Part shown: positions 8,026 to 15,822 of the stretch, one piece after another
Layout of the letters: every line of letters begins with the position of its first letter
Position numbering within the stretch: position 1 is the first letter of the stretch
NCBI RefSeq assembly: GCF_018603435.1
Contig: NZ_CP075682.1
Coordinates: 3,534,001 to 3,598,000, forward strand
Direction of reading: 5' to 3'
Source: Chryseobacterium sp. ZHDP1
GTDB taxonomy: Bacteria > Bacteroidota > Bacteroidia > Flavobacteriales > Weeksellaceae
DNA: 64,000 bases
The notes under the pieces: model-generated
What the model saw: only the letters and a program-made list of their open reading frames with translations
What the model was told of the DNA's origin: nothing
The model's database searches: none
Made by a program: the position numbers and the translations under genes

Positions 8026-8280
8026 TTAAGCTAGTTTATTAACGTGCTTAGTTAATTTGCTTTTTAAGTTAGCTGCTTTGTTTTTGTGGATAATGTTTTT
8101 CTTAGCTAACTTATCCAACAAAGAGATAACCTTTGGCAATTGCTCTGCAGCAGCAGCCTTATCTTCTTCATTTCTTAACACTTTCATTGCTGTTCTAGCA
8201 GTCTTGTGGTAGTATCTGTTACGAAGTTTTCTTACTTCGTTTTGTCTGATTCTTTTTAATGCTGATTTATGATTTGCCAT
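8026..8280 (-). CDS. rpsT: 30S ribosomal protein S20
   Basis: This 84-residue basic protein binds 16S rRNA early in 30S assembly. The sequence [13 protein letters not shown] at the start and the Lys/Asn-rich helices are typical of S20. The start is placed at ATG 8280; a longer frame to 8301 would overlap the -7 promoter element. It is transcribed towards two tRNA-Glu genes with only 11 bp to the first. Confidence 0.96.
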   Translation of the reverse strand: MANHKSALKRIRQNEVRKLRNRYYHKTARTAMKVLRNEEDKAAAAEQLPKVISLLDKLAKKNIIHKNKAANLKSKLTKHVNKLA

Positions 8281-8298
8281 ATCGTTCAAATGTGAGTG

Positions 8299-8330
8299 CA
8301 AAAGTAAAAACTTTTTTTTTATCCTCCAAA
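8299..8330 (-). promoter_or_regulatory. rpsT promoter
   Basis: On the minus strand TTTG (8330-8327), a 20-bp spacer and TACTTTTG (8306-8299) match the Bacteroidota consensus. The start is expected near 8292, giving a leader of about 11 nt. Confidence 0.7.
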
Positions 8331-8347
8331 TTTATTTTCAAAAATTT

Positions 8348-8668
8348 TTAATTTTCTTCAGATAAATATTTTCTGAGTTTATCTATTGCCTGTTCTATTT
8401 TAATATTCTCTTCTTCTCTTTCTATTTTTTTGATAGTGTTGCTAAGCATTACTATCGCGTTGTTCCATTCTCCAGTGGTATTGGTGAAGGTAAGTCCGTC
8501 AATCGTTACTTCAAAAGTGACCCTTTCTCCAGTCCTGTCAAGTCTGAAACTTATTTTATCATCACTGCCTGTTATCCCGCCTTCATTGATTTTTAAATCG
8601 TAACTTTTTGGGTTAGAGTGGATTTTCTTAAAAAGCAATTTTGCTTCTTGTATTTTTAAATCCGGCAT
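8348..8668 (-). CDS. Hypothetical protein, 106 aa
   Basis: I do not recognise this protein. It is small, soluble and charged, with a predicted beta-rich first half (GGITGSDDKISFRLDRTG) and a C-terminal coiled-coil-like helix rich in Glu, Lys and Ile (about 75-100). The start is placed at ATG 8668 because the longer frame runs into the tRNA-Glu gene. It sits between tRNA-Glu copy 3 and rpsT, and its stop is close upstream of the rpsT promoter. Confidence 0.6.
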   Translation of the reverse strand: MPDLKIQEAKLLFKKIHSNPKSYDLKINEGGITGSDDKISFRLDRTGERVTFEVTIDGLTFTNTTGEWNNAIVMLSNTIKKIEREEENIKIEQAIDKLRKYLSEEN

Positions 8669-8681
8669 GATATAAATTTGG

Positions 8682-8753
8682 TAGCCTATAGGAGAATCGA
8701 ACTCCTGTTGCAAGGATGAAAACCTTGAGTCCTAACCACTAGACGAATAGGCC
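8682..8753 (-). tRNA. tRNA-Glu(TTC), copy 3, divergent sequence
   Basis: A 72-nt cloverleaf on the minus strand: acceptor GGCCTAT/ATAGGCT, anticodon stem CAAGG/CCTTG with loop TTTTCAT (anticodon TTC), and T-arm GGAGTTCGATTCTCC. It has the same specificity as the two copies downstream but several compensated stem changes. Confidence 0.93.
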
Positions 8754-8767
8754 AAATTTTGAGGTTG

Positions 8768-8798
8768 CAAAAGTAATAATTAACTTTTTAACTTCAAA
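8768..8798 (-). promoter_or_regulatory. Promoter of tRNA-Glu copy 3
   Basis: On the minus strand TTTG (8798-8795), exactly 19 bp, then TACTTTTG (8775-8768). This is a consensus promoter whose start site falls about 8 nt before the tRNA. Confidence 0.75.
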
Positions 8799-8809
8799 AT
8801 TATTTTTTA

Positions 8810-10096
8810 TTATTTGAAAACTTTTTGAATTACGGTATTCTTAATTCCTTTAGTCTCAAGATCTTTCTGTAATTTCACTGCATCCTCCAGAGAATACACT
8901 TTTCCGTATGTATAATAGAAAACTCCGCTTTCTTTGTTTCTTTCCACATCTTTCAGCGTCTGAAGAATGAAAGAATTTCCATTGAGTTTTTCACCAACGT
9001 ATACTTCAATCGTATAATACCCTGTGCTCAGTTTTTGGTTCGGCATAAATCCAACTGCATATGCATTTTTAAACCCTGCATCTTTTGCCGTTTTAATGTT
9101 GATATCTCTTACAGAAGCAAGGTTGGTAACCCCGTAATAATATTTGTACTGTCCGTTCTCTTTGATAGGCAGGATGTAATTTAAACCTTTTAAAGCAGGA
9201 TCTCCGTCGTTGTATTTTTCAGGAGAGCTAAGCAATAGGATTCTGAAATCGTTTTTCAGTGCTACTTCCGCCAGTTTATCCGGTTCAGGTTTTTTCACCA
9301 CTGCCGAAACACCGGATTTCCTGTCGATTGCTTTTTTATAATCAATAATTGCCTGATAAATACTTTCCGAAATTTCCTCCTGTCCTTTTTCTGATGCCAG
9401 ATAATGGCTTTCTTCGGGATGATTGATAAATCCGGTTTCAATTAATACAGAAGGCATCGCATTCATACGGAGAACGTGCAGGTTTTTCTGGAACACCCCG
9501 CGAGAACTTCTTTTGTCTTTATTCACAAAATTATTTTCTACCAGTCCGCCAAGAAGAAGGCTGGATTCCAGATATTTGCTTTGCTGAAGTTTCAGAGCGA
9601 TTAAAGACTCCGGTGAGCTTGCATCATAAGAACCAAAGGTCTGTTTATCTTTTTCATCAAGGAAAATCACATCATTTTCTCTTTTTGCCACTTCAAGATT
9701 GGTGTCGTTCTGATCCGGTCCCTGTACATAAGTTTCTGTTCCGTACGCGGTTGGTCTTTTGGAAGAATTACAGTGTATGGAAACAAAAAGATCTGCTTTG
9801 CTTCTGTTCGCAAGATTGGTTCTGTCGGATAACGAAGGATATTCGTCGATCTTTCTTGTATAGATTACTTTAAAATCTTTATTTTTTTCCAGCATTGCCC
9901 CAACTTTAAGGGTAATAGCAAGCGTTACATCCTTTTCGGAGATCCTTCCGATATCCGTGTAGGTTCTGTTAGCTCCGTAATCACTTCCTCCGTGTCCGGC
10001 GTCCAAAACAATGGTAAATTTCTTTTGCGAAAAAATAAAGTTGGTAAACAGGATGAAGAGAAATGATAAAATTATTTTAAAATTTACTTTGTGCAT
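8810..10096 (-). CDS. N-acetylmuramoyl-L-alanine amidase (Amidase_3)
   Basis: This 428-residue exported zinc enzyme cleaves the amide bond between muramic acid and the stem peptide of peptidoglycan. The signal peptide covers about 1-23. The Amidase_3 domain (about 27-255) shows DAGHGG (His35), SIHCNSS and IETGFINHPEE, which carry the zinc and catalytic residues. The C-terminal 150 residues look like two SPOR-like or related repeat regions (YYGVTNL..., YYTYGKVYSLEDA...), probably directing it to septal wall. It is divergent from the lptD-like gene, with 38 bp between the two starts. Confidence 0.93.
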   Translation of the reverse strand: MHKVNFKIILSFLFILFTNFIFSQKKFTIVLDAGHGGSDYGANRTYTDIGRISEKDVTLAITLKVGAMLEKNKDFKVIYTRKIDEYPSLSDRTNLANRSKADLFVSIHCNSSKRPTAYGTETYVQGPDQNDTNLEVAKRENDVIFLDEKDKQTFGSYDASSPESLIALKLQQSKYLESSLLLGGLVENNFVNKDKRSSRGVFQKNLHVLRMNAMPSVLIETGFINHPEESHYLASEKGQEEISESIYQAIIDYKKAIDRKSGVSAVVKKPEPDKLAEVALKNDFRILLLSSPEKYNDGDPALKGLNYILPIKENGQYKYYYGVTNLASVRDINIKTAKDAGFKNAYAVGFMPNQKLSTGYYTIEVYVGEKLNGNSFILQTLKDVERNKESGVFYYTYGKVYSLEDAVKLQKDLETKGIKNTVIQKVFK

Positions 10097-10118
10097 CTTA
10101 CAGTTTTAAAATTTATGT

Positions 10119-10126
10119 TAATTTTG
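10119..10126 (+). promoter_or_regulatory. -7 element of the lptD-like gene
   Basis: TAATTTTG matches TAnnTTTG exactly. The predicted start site, about 10133, coincides with the TTG start codon at 10135, so the mRNA would be essentially leaderless if that codon is used. Confidence 0.55.
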
Positions 10127-10134
10127 AGCCTTAA

Positions 10135-12750
10135 TTGTTTACATATAAATATAACAAAAAATTGGTCAAAACCGTCTCCAAAAATATATTACAAATTTTA
10201 ATTATCCTAATTTTTAACAATTTTTTAGCACAGCAAAAGCCTGAAAAATTGCCTGAAAATGCGGTTAATGATACTATTTCCAAAAAAGATACCATTGTTC
10301 TGAAAAAGGAGCCTCTGGAATCTGTGCTGCAGACAAAAGCGGATTATCAGAGAAGAGATTTCCAGAAAAAAATGGTGTATCTGAACAAAAATGCCCAGGT
10401 GAAATATCAGGATATGCAGATTGATGCAGACTATATTTCCATTGATGAGCAGAAACATCTCATGTATGCACGTGGAAAACAGGATTCTCTGGGTAAAATT
10501 ATCGAGCCTGTTATTACAACGCAGGCCGGGAAAAAATATGAAACCACAGAATTTCAGTATAACACCTTAACAAGACAGGCAATTGCCTATAATGCAAGAA
10601 CCGAAGAAAGTGAAGGAGTAATTACGGCAAACAAAACCAAAAAGTACAACGACAGTATCTTCGCGATGAGCCGCGCAGATTATACAACCGACGATTATTA
10701 CATTAAGAAAAAAGATACAGCGGCAGATTATTTTTTAAGAGCAAGATATCTGAAACTTGTAAAAACAAAAAACAAATCTTCCATTGTTTCGGGACCGATT
10801 CAGATGTATATAGAGCAGGTTCCCACTCCGCTCATCATGCCTTTTGCGATCCTTCCTTTTTCAAGCAAAAGATCCGCAGGTATTCTGATCCCGAGTTTCG
10901 GGGAAAGACAGGATGTAGGATTTTTCCTGAATAGTCTGGGCTACTATCAGCCGATAGGAGAGCATTTCGATCTGAAAATTCTTTCGGATATTTATACGAA
11001 AGGAAGCTGGAATTTGCGGCCGGAAATGAATTATATAAAGAAATACCGCTATTCCGGAAATTTTTCTGCAGATATCGGAACCATGGTTCGCGGAATCAAA
11101 GGTCTGGATAATTACAGTAAAACAGGAACGTACAGAATTGCGTGGAGACATACGCAGGATTCAAAAGCCAATCCTTTCCTCACGTTTTCGGCATCGGTAG
11201 ATATTGTAAGTACAAAGTTTTATAACAATACACTGAACAACAATTATATCTTAAATCAGAATGTTTTAAACACCCAGCAGAACTCTACGGTTACCATTAC
11301 AAAGAGATTTTTAAAGCTTCCGGTTACCATTACGGGAACAGCTTCGTATTCTCAGAATTTTGCAACCGGTTTATCAGATCTGCGTCTGCCACAGATGAAC
11401 GTGGCAATTAATCAGTTTTACTTATTTAAGTCAAAAACGGGAGTACGCGCCGGTCTGCTTGAAAATTTAACCGTAAATACTGGGGTGAATTTATCTAATT
11501 TTGTTCAGACCAATGAAGGGGAACTGTTTAAAGCCGCAATGTGGGATAAATTACAGACAGGAGTTAAAAATAACATTGCTTTAGGAACCAATACAACTGT
11601 TGCGAAATATTTCACATTCAGTTTAGGGGCGAATATTGATAATGCGTTAACTACAAAAACCATCAATAAATTCTACGATCCGCTTCAGAATAAAGTAATC
11701 ACGGAAACCAATAAAGGAATTTCCGGATATTCTACATTTTCTACCACAGCAAGTATTCAGACTACTTTGTACGGGCAGGCAAACTTTAAGAAAGGTTCTG
11801 CGATTGAAGCCATCAGACACATGATGACACCAAGTATCGGGTTTACCTATTCTCCGGATTTCGGAGGTTCCGGCTATGGATATTTTAAAAATTATTATGA
11901 TGCAAACGGAGCTTTAACGCCGTATTCTATTTTCGAAGGCGGAATTATCGGAAGCCCGACCACAGGATTGGTAGGAGCTTTAGGCTTTAACATCGGAAAC
12001 AATCTGGAAATGAAAGTAAGATCGAAAAGCGATTCTACAGGCGTGAAGAAGATAAAGATTTTTGAATCTCTGAACCTTTCTGGAAATTATAATTTTGCAG
12101 CAAAAGATCACCCTTTTTCTATTATTACGATTACAGGGCAGTCTTCTTTCTTTAATAATAAGCTAAGTCTTAATACGAGTTTGTCTTTAGATCCGTATAA
12201 AATTATCTTCCTTCCGGGGCAGGATGCGGGAATCAGAACAGAGCAGTTCGGGTACTTCAGTGTTCAGGGATTCAATGTTCAGATGTCTTATCCTCTGAGC
12301 AGCGAAATTTTTGGTGAGAAAACAGACTATGCCAAAAAGTATAAAACAAAAGGGGAGGTTAGAAATGAAAATTATTATTTTGATGATGATAATTATGCGC
12401 ATTTCAATCAGGCATGGACATTAAACGTAAATGCAAATTATGCCTACACGAAAAGTTCGGCATCCAGAACCCCGACCAAGCTTGCTTCTGTAGGGCTCGA
12501 CGGGAGTATTAAACTTACCCCGTATTGGAACATCAATGGGAGTACGCACTATGATATGGTAACGCAGAAACTGGCATATACCCGAATTGGTTTTGCAAGA
12601 GATCAGCGAAGTTTTACCATTAATTTTAACTGGGTTCCTTTCGGGCAGTATAAAGTATATGACTTCTTTATCGGCATCAAAGCCAATATCTTAAGCGATG
12701 CGCTGAAGTATAAAGACAGAAGTTTTACACAGCCTAATGCACCTTTCTAA
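10135..12750 (+). CDS. lptD: LptD-like LPS-assembly outer-membrane protein
   Basis: This 871-residue protein is predicted to insert lipopolysaccharide into the outer leaflet of the outer membrane. After an N-terminal hydrophobic segment (about 17-33) comes an OstA/LptA-like beta-jellyroll (about 65-230, e.g. NAQVKYQDMQIDADYISID). It is followed by a large beta-barrel with many aromatic strands to the C-terminus. An in-frame stop directly precedes the TTG at 10135; another TTG at 10162 is an alternative start and still leaves the signal segment. Length and layout fit the Bacteroidota LptD type. Confidence 0.85.
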   Translation: MFTYKYNKKLVKTVSKNILQILIILIFNNFLAQQKPEKLPENAVNDTISKKDTIVLKKEPLESVLQTKADYQRRDFQKKMVYLNKNAQVKYQDMQIDADYISIDEQKHLMYARGKQDSLGKIIEPVITTQAGKKYETTEFQYNTLTRQAIAYNARTEESEGVITANKTKKYNDSIFAMSRADYTTDDYYIKKKDTAADYFLRARYLKLVKTKNKSSIVSGPIQMYIEQVPTPLIMPFAILPFSSKRSAGILIPSFGERQDVGFFLNSLGYYQPIGEHFDLKILSDIYTKGSWNLRPEMNYIKKYRYSGNFSADIGTMVRGIKGLDNYSKTGTYRIAWRHTQDSKANPFLTFSASVDIVSTKFYNNTLNNNYILNQNVLNTQQNSTVTITKRFLKLPVTITGTASYSQNFATGLSDLRLPQMNVAINQFYLFKSKTGVRAGLLENLTVNTGVNLSNFVQTNEGELFKAAMWDKLQTGVKNNIALGTNTTVAKYFTFSLGANIDNALTTKTINKFYDPLQNKVITETNKGISGYSTFSTTASIQTTLYGQANFKKGSAIEAIRHMMTPSIGFTYSPDFGGSGYGYFKNYYDANGALTPYSIFEGGIIGSPTTGLVGALGFNIGNNLEMKVRSKSDSTGVKKIKIFESLNLSGNYNFAAKDHPFSIITITGQSSFFNNKLSLNTSLSLDPYKIIFLPGQDAGIRTEQFGYFSVQGFNVQMSYPLSSEIFGEKTDYAKKYKTKGEVRNENYYFDDDNYAHFNQAWTLNVNANYAYTKSSASRTPTKLASVGLDGSIKLTPYWNINGSTHYDMVTQKLAYTRIGFARDQRSFTINFNWVPFGQYKVYDFFIGIKANILSDALKYKDRSFTQPNAPF

Positions 12751-12780
12751 TATTTGATTCTAGAAATAGAATATAAATTT

Positions 12781-12788
12781 TATATTTG
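12781..12788 (+). promoter_or_regulatory. -7 element of ridA
   Basis: TATATTTG fits TAnnTTTG and lies about 18 bp before the ridA ATG. A TTTG occurs at 12753-12756, but at 24 bp the spacing is long. Confidence 0.55.
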
Positions 12789-12806
12789 CATCCAAAATAA
12801 ATTTTC

Positions 12807-13187
12807 ATGAAAAAAGTAATCAACACTGTTAATGCTCCTGCTGCTATTGGACCCTATTCACAAGCCAATATGGCAAACGGAATATTGTATATTTCCGGAC
12901 AGATCCCTGTAGATCCTGCAACCGGAAAGCTGGTAGAAGGGATTGAAAAGGAAACGCATCAGGTAATGAAGAATCTGGACGCTATTCTTAAAGAAGCAGG
13001 AATGACTTTTAAAAATGTTGTAAAAGCTACCATTTTCCTTAAAAGTATGGATGATTTTGCTGTAATGAATGATATTTATGCTTCCTATCTGGATGCTGAA
13101 AGCTTCCCTGCGCGCGAAACGGTACAGGTTTCCTGCCTGCCGAAAAATGTGGATATTGAAATTTCTATGATTGCACATCAGGATTAA
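12807..13187 (+). CDS. ridA: RidA family enamine/imine deaminase
   Basis: This 126-residue trimeric protein of the YjgF/YER057c/UK114 family hydrolyses reactive 2-aminoacrylate and related enamines/imines. The family features are visible: the N-terminal INTVNAPAAIGPYSQA segment, ISGQIPVDP, and the Arg of PARETVQVSCLPK that binds the substrate carboxylate. The full family length is present. The stop overlaps the next start (TAATG), so the two are cotranscribed. Confidence 0.95.
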   Translation: MKKVINTVNAPAAIGPYSQANMANGILYISGQIPVDPATGKLVEGIEKETHQVMKNLDAILKEAGMTFKNVVKATIFLKSMDDFAVMNDIYASYLDAESFPARETVQVSCLPKNVDIEISMIAHQD

Positions 13188-13639
13188 TGAACTTTATAAG
13201 AAATACAATTGCGGTTATCGTAGGTCTTGGAATTGCAGGACTCATTATTACTCTTGGGATAAGAGCATTTCCGCAATGGGTAAATTTCGACGCTTTTGCT
13301 CCGTTTGAGCATTGGCAGAGATTTCTTCAGAGCAAGCAGAACGACGGTGCGTTTTTTGGCTTTCTGCTGTTTATTTCCGGATTGGGAACTACAGTGGGAG
13401 GTGTGGCAACTGCCATTATCGTAAAATATGCTAAGGTGGCTTATGCTATTCTTATCGGTTTCATTATGCTTTTTATAGCCATGCTGGATGTTATTGTTTT
13501 TCCTTATCATCCTACCTTCTATAAAATCTCAATTTTTCTTACTTTCTTCCCGTTTTCGTGGATCGGAGGTAAAATAGTAGAAGTCATTTATGAACGAAAG
13601 AAGAAAAGAAGAATCGCTGAAAAAATGAATAAATCATAA
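13187..13639 (+). CDS. Hypothetical integral membrane protein
   Basis: This 150-residue protein has four hydrophobic segments (about 6-26, 54-76, 82-104, 112-130) and a strongly basic C-terminal tail (YERKKKRRIAEKMNK). I do not recognise a family. Its start codon overlaps the ridA stop by one base, so it is translated from the ridA transcript. A strong terminator follows at once. Confidence 0.7.
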   Translation: MNFIRNTIAVIVGLGIAGLIITLGIRAFPQWVNFDAFAPFEHWQRFLQSKQNDGAFFGFLLFISGLGTTVGGVATAIIVKYAKVAYAILIGFIMLFIAMLDVIVFPYHPTFYKISIFLTFFPFSWIGGKIVEVIYERKKKRRIAEKMNKS

Positions 13640-13643
13640 TTAT

Positions 13644-13671
13644 AAAAACGCTGCAGTCTGCAGCGTTTTTT
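13644..13671 (+). terminator. Terminator of the ridA operon
   Basis: AAAAACGCTGCA/TGCAGCGTTTTT forms a perfect 12-bp stem with a GTC loop, ending in a T run, 5 bp after the membrane-protein stop. Confidence 0.92.
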
Positions 13672-13684
13672 GTTTTATATCAAT

Positions 13685-13810
13685 TTCCCGAAAGTTTCTT
13701 ACTAGGGTGCGGGAAGGTTTCCCGTTTTCCGGAAAGTTTGCGGCGGGGGTGCAACATCCTTTCCCGGTTTCCGGAAAAGCTGTTGCAGGGGTGCAGGAAG
13801 CTTTCAGGAA
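13685..13810 (+). repeat. Three tandem degenerate 42-bp units
   Basis: Units begin at 13685, 13727 and 13769, exactly 42 bp apart. Each runs TTCC(C/G)GAAA...GGGGTGC...TTTC and is GC-rich compared with its surroundings. One frame stays open through all three units but has no start codon linked to it, so I treat it as non-coding. Confidence 0.75.
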
Positions 13811-13875
13811 GGTTGGTCTGCCGATTTATTGTCCATATGTCTTTTTCAATTAAATAATATGTTTCTGAAGATTAA

Positions 13876-13913
13876 AAAAACTCGGCTGTCTCATTTGAGA
13901 CAGCCGAGTTTTT
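13876..13913. terminator. Bidirectional terminator between the 42-bp repeats and htrA
   Basis: AAAAACTCGGCTGTCTCA/TGAGACAGCCGAGTTTTT is a perfect 18-bp stem with a 2-nt loop. It lies just downstream of the minus-strand htrA gene and is flanked by A and T tracts on both sides. Confidence 0.92.
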
Positions 13914-13940
13914 GATATGAAGTGAAGTTTAGCTCTTTTA

Positions 13941-15464
13941 TTAAGGCATTTTAAAGCCTCTCTGATACCCTCTTCCGTAGTCATCCATGTATTTGATCTG
14001 GGCAGTTCCCGTGAACTTATTTAGAATGTTTTCTACGTCTTTCTGTGAGTTTACAGGTTTTCCGTTGATCTCTGTGATGATGTATCCGTCTACGATTCCT
14101 GCTTTAGCCATTTCACCGCCTTCAATTACATTTTTGGCGATTACTCCGCTGTTCAGCCCATAATACGCTTTTGTTTTATCATCAATACTCTGGAAATCGG
14201 CTCCGATTTTTTCCGTTACACTAAGATCTGCTTTGGTTCTTGTAGAAGTGCCTCCTTTCTGATCTCTTAACGTAACGGTTGTTGTGGAAGGTTTTCCGTT
14301 TCTCTGATAAGTTACCGTCACTTTATCTCCGGGACGTTTGCTTCCGATCGCAATGGAAAGATCAGCAAAATCTGTAATTGGCGTTGTATCAATCTGGGTA
14401 ATGATATCGCCTACTTTTAATCCGGCATCTTCTGCGCCGCTGCTTTCCCCGAATCCTGTTACCAGAACCCCTGAACCGGATTTATAATTGGTCTTTTTAT
14501 CTTTATTGTATGCTGCAACAAGCTGATCGTCTGAAAGATCTAAAGAAGTTACCCCTAAGAACCCTCTCTGTACGATACCGAATTTCTTGATGTCTTCAAC
14601 AATTTTTCTCGCTAAGTTTGCAGGAACTGCAAATCCGTACCCTTGGTAATAACCTGTGGTAGACTGAATAGCGGAGTTGATACCAATTAAATCTCCGTTT
14701 GTATTGACCAAAGCTCCTCCCGAGTTCCCCGGATTAATAGCCGCATCGGTCTGGATAAAACTTTCAATCGGATTGGCTGCTTTTCCCTGTGAACTTAAAA
14801 TTCCGATTCCTCTTCCTTTTGCAGATACAATACCTGCTGTAACGGTAGAATTTAATCCCAAAGGATTTCCTACGGCAAGTACCCATTGTCCTACTTCAAT
14901 ATTATCGGAATTGGCAAAATTTAAATAAGGTAATCCTTTTTCTTCAATTTTAAGAAGGGAAATATCTGTATTCGGATCTGTTCCTACTAAAGTGGCGATA
15001 TAAGATTTTTTATTGCTTAAAACAACTTCCAGCTTATTGGCTCCTGCTACAACGTGGTTGTTCGAAATGATATATCCGTCCGGCGAAATAATTACTCCCG
15101 ATCCCATTCCTGAAGGCATATTATCGGGAACCTGCTGCTTTTGTCTCTGCTGTCCTCTTCCTCCGAAAGGATCTCCGAAGAAGAAATCAAACATATCCTG
15201 TTCAGAGGCTCTGCTTGTACTTCTGGACTGATAGTTTTTAATGGTTACCACTGCCGGAACTGTCGTTTTGGCAGCTTTTACAAAATCATCTCCTACTGCA
15301 GCAGAATTCATTCCCGCAAAGGAAACATTGGAAGATTTCGTAAAATATGATTGATCTGCACTGTTGGAATCGTGATTAAAATATTGTAATCCTCCAACGG
15401 TAGTAGCACCGGAAATAACTCCCACTACTGCAAATGGTAATAGTTTTTTTAAAGTACTCTTCAT
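13941..15464 (-). CDS. DegP/HtrA-type periplasmic serine protease
   Basis: This 507-residue envelope protease/chaperone degrades misfolded proteins. An N-terminal signal anchor (about 5-25) precedes a trypsin-like domain with catalytic triad His137 (ISNNHVV), Asp167 (NTDISLLKI) and Ser248 (INPGNSGG). Two PDZ domains follow (about 280-390 and 415-505). The start at ATG 15464 (MKSTLKKLLPFAVVG) is chosen because it begins directly at the signal segment; two upstream in-frame ATGs (15506, 15563) exist, but the -7 element near 15520 argues against the more distal one. A single strong terminator follows. Confidence 0.94.
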   Translation of the reverse strand: MKSTLKKLLPFAVVGVISGATTVGGLQYFNHDSNSADQSYFTKSSNVSFAGMNSAAVGDDFVKAAKTTVPAVVTIKNYQSRSTSRASEQDMFDFFFGDPFGGRGQQRQKQQVPDNMPSGMGSGVIISPDGYIISNNHVVAGANKLEVVLSNKKSYIATLVGTDPNTDISLLKIEEKGLPYLNFANSDNIEVGQWVLAVGNPLGLNSTVTAGIVSAKGRGIGILSSQGKAANPIESFIQTDAAINPGNSGGALVNTNGDLIGINSAIQSTTGYYQGYGFAVPANLARKIVEDIKKFGIVQRGFLGVTSLDLSDDQLVAAYNKDKKTNYKSGSGVLVTGFGESSGAEDAGLKVGDIITQIDTTPITDFADLSIAIGSKRPGDKVTVTYQRNGKPSTTTVTLRDQKGGTSTRTKADLSVTEKIGADFQSIDDKTKAYYGLNSGVIAKNVIEGGEMAKAGIVDGYIITEINGKPVNSQKDVENILNKFTGTAQIKYMDDYGRGYQRGFKMP

Positions 15465-15517
15465 TGTATATCTTTCTTTGTTATTTATTGATGTTAACTT
15501 TTTCATTTTACTGTAAA

Positions 15518-15525
15518 CAAATTTA
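15518..15525 (-). promoter_or_regulatory. -7 element of htrA
   Basis: On the minus strand TAAATTTG fits TAnnTTTG, giving a predicted start near 15511 and a leader of about 47 nt to ATG 15464. No other feature is visible in 15526-15783, which is AT-rich spacer between two divergent genes. Confidence 0.6.
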
Positions 15526-15783
15526 ATGCTAAATACGTATGCAATTGGTATGTAATGTTTCATTTTTAACTAAAATTTAACAGCAATTGCAATAATTTAT
15601 ACATTATCCCATAAATTTTAAAATCTCAATTAACGATCCTTAAAAAAATCTTAATGACATTATGGCATATTGATGTTTGTATTGTCATAAAGTTAAATCA
15701 GACTGATAATGATGAAGCCAAAAGAATACCAATCTTAATGTATACCTGATAAATTTTATATTTCGGATTTATCTTAAAATAAT

Positions 15784-15791
15784 TATCTTTG
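15784..15791 (+). promoter_or_regulatory. -7 element of trhO
   Basis: TATCTTTG matches TAnnTTTG, placing the start of transcription near 15798 and the leader at about 25 nt. Confidence 0.6.
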
Positions 15792-15822
15792 CAAAAATTT
15801 TCTCACTTAAAACGTTTATAGC

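Noticed and set aside
13184..13510. Minus-strand ORF opposite the ridA-linked membrane protein
   Set aside because: It lies entirely opposite a better supported membrane-protein gene and shows no recognisable features.
13685..13810. CRISPR array
   Set aside because: The three 42-bp units abut without unique spacers and no cas gene is near.
13685..13856. Coding repeat protein in the open frame through the 42-bp units
   Set aside because: No start codon or promoter links to the frame, and a strong terminator lies directly upstream.
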